Source of the DNA: Caldilineaceae bacterium
Lineage (GTDB): Bacteria; Chloroflexota; Anaerolineae; Caldilineales; Caldilineaceae
Assembly (NCBI GenBank): GCA_023384455.1
Contig: JAHDWH010000029.1
Location: 1 to 34,590 of the forward strand
Reading direction: 5' to 3'
Length of the DNA stretch: 34,590 nt
Both the position numbers and the translations under genes were made by a program. Position 1 is the first letter of the stretch. Each line of letters begins with the position of its first letter. Below the pieces are notes generated by a model that did not search any database, was not told the DNA's origin, and saw only the letters and a list, made by a program, of their open reading frames with translations. Shown in pieces: positions 34,537 to 34,590 of this stretch.

Positions 34537-34590
34537 CTGCTCACCCCCTCCCAACCACCCCCACTGTGGGGGAGGAGTCGCTCCAGTTCC
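34533..34590 (-). repeat. Foldback element family 1, copy D (cut by window end)
   Basis: Begins GTAACTGCTCACCCCCTCCC and continues to the core GAGGAGTCG; reverse orientation relative to copy A. Its GTAAC boundary supplies the ricT stop codon. Confidence 0.85.

Overview
The window is a 34.6-kb piece of a GC-rich bacterial chromosome. The gene content fits a heterotrophic, probably filamentous member of Chloroflexota (Anaerolineae/Caldilineae side): DUF2079 and flippase-like membrane proteins, DUF998, a Uma2-family nuclease, EutN-type shell vertex proteins, holB next to ricT, and many small foldback repeats. This placement is inferred from gene families; there is no rRNA or tRNA in the window, and no gene can be compared with a database here.

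Region 1 (about 1-11.7 kb, + strand) is the metabolic core. A NarX-like sensor kinase (64-1233) and NarL-like regulator (1230-1892) precede a degenerate receiver-like protein (2173-2517). Next comes a Tat-exported molybdopterin alpha subunit (2522-5971) closest in motif detail to Nitrospira-type nitrite oxidoreductases and archaeal outward-facing nitrate reductases. Two small accessory proteins (5987-6464) follow it. After an interruption come a four-cluster iron-sulfur beta subunit (7684-8943), a TorD/NarJ-type chaperone (8954-9637), an ethylbenzene-dehydrogenase-like haem-b gamma subunit with signal peptide and C-terminal anchor (9655-10704), and a polytopic membrane protein (10712-11686). 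Together they describe an outward-facing, membrane-anchored respiratory molybdoenzyme with its own two-component control. The interruption (6412-7604) is an opposite-strand toxin-antitoxin island: HEPN protein, partner, HicB and HicA.

Region 2 (11.7-17.9 kb) begins with a repeat-rich gap, then signal peptidase I, an AI-2E-family permease fused to a HAD phosphatase, and a convergent nitrilase-superfamily protein that lacks the expected catalytic cysteine. A compact bacterial-microcompartment cluster follows: two EutN/CcmL vertex proteins and a class II aldolase. A 5'-eroded BrnA antitoxin remnant closes the region.

Region 3 (18.2-24.3 kb, + strand) has dnaK, a zinc-finger-less DnaJ, an M1-family lipoprotein metallopeptidase and an enolase-superfamily enzyme. 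Region 4 (24.4-32.1 kb, - strand) holds a decayed gene, a polysaccharide-deacetylase-like protein, a DUF998 protein, a large DUF2079 protein carrying repeat-derived insertions, a flippase-like protein, a HAD hydrolase, an NmrA-like protein and a Uma2 protein. Most of these are joined by 4-base start/stop overlaps. Region 5 (32.4-34.5 kb, + strand) is holB-ricT.

The most distinctive non-coding signal is a roughly 100-bp foldback element present in four copies (two in each orientation). A second short palindrome family sits just after a stop codon in one place and inside a signal-peptide coding region in another. The NXR/pNAR-like operon with its TA island, the isolated vertex-protein/aldolase cluster and the foldback family are the best candidates for new biology.
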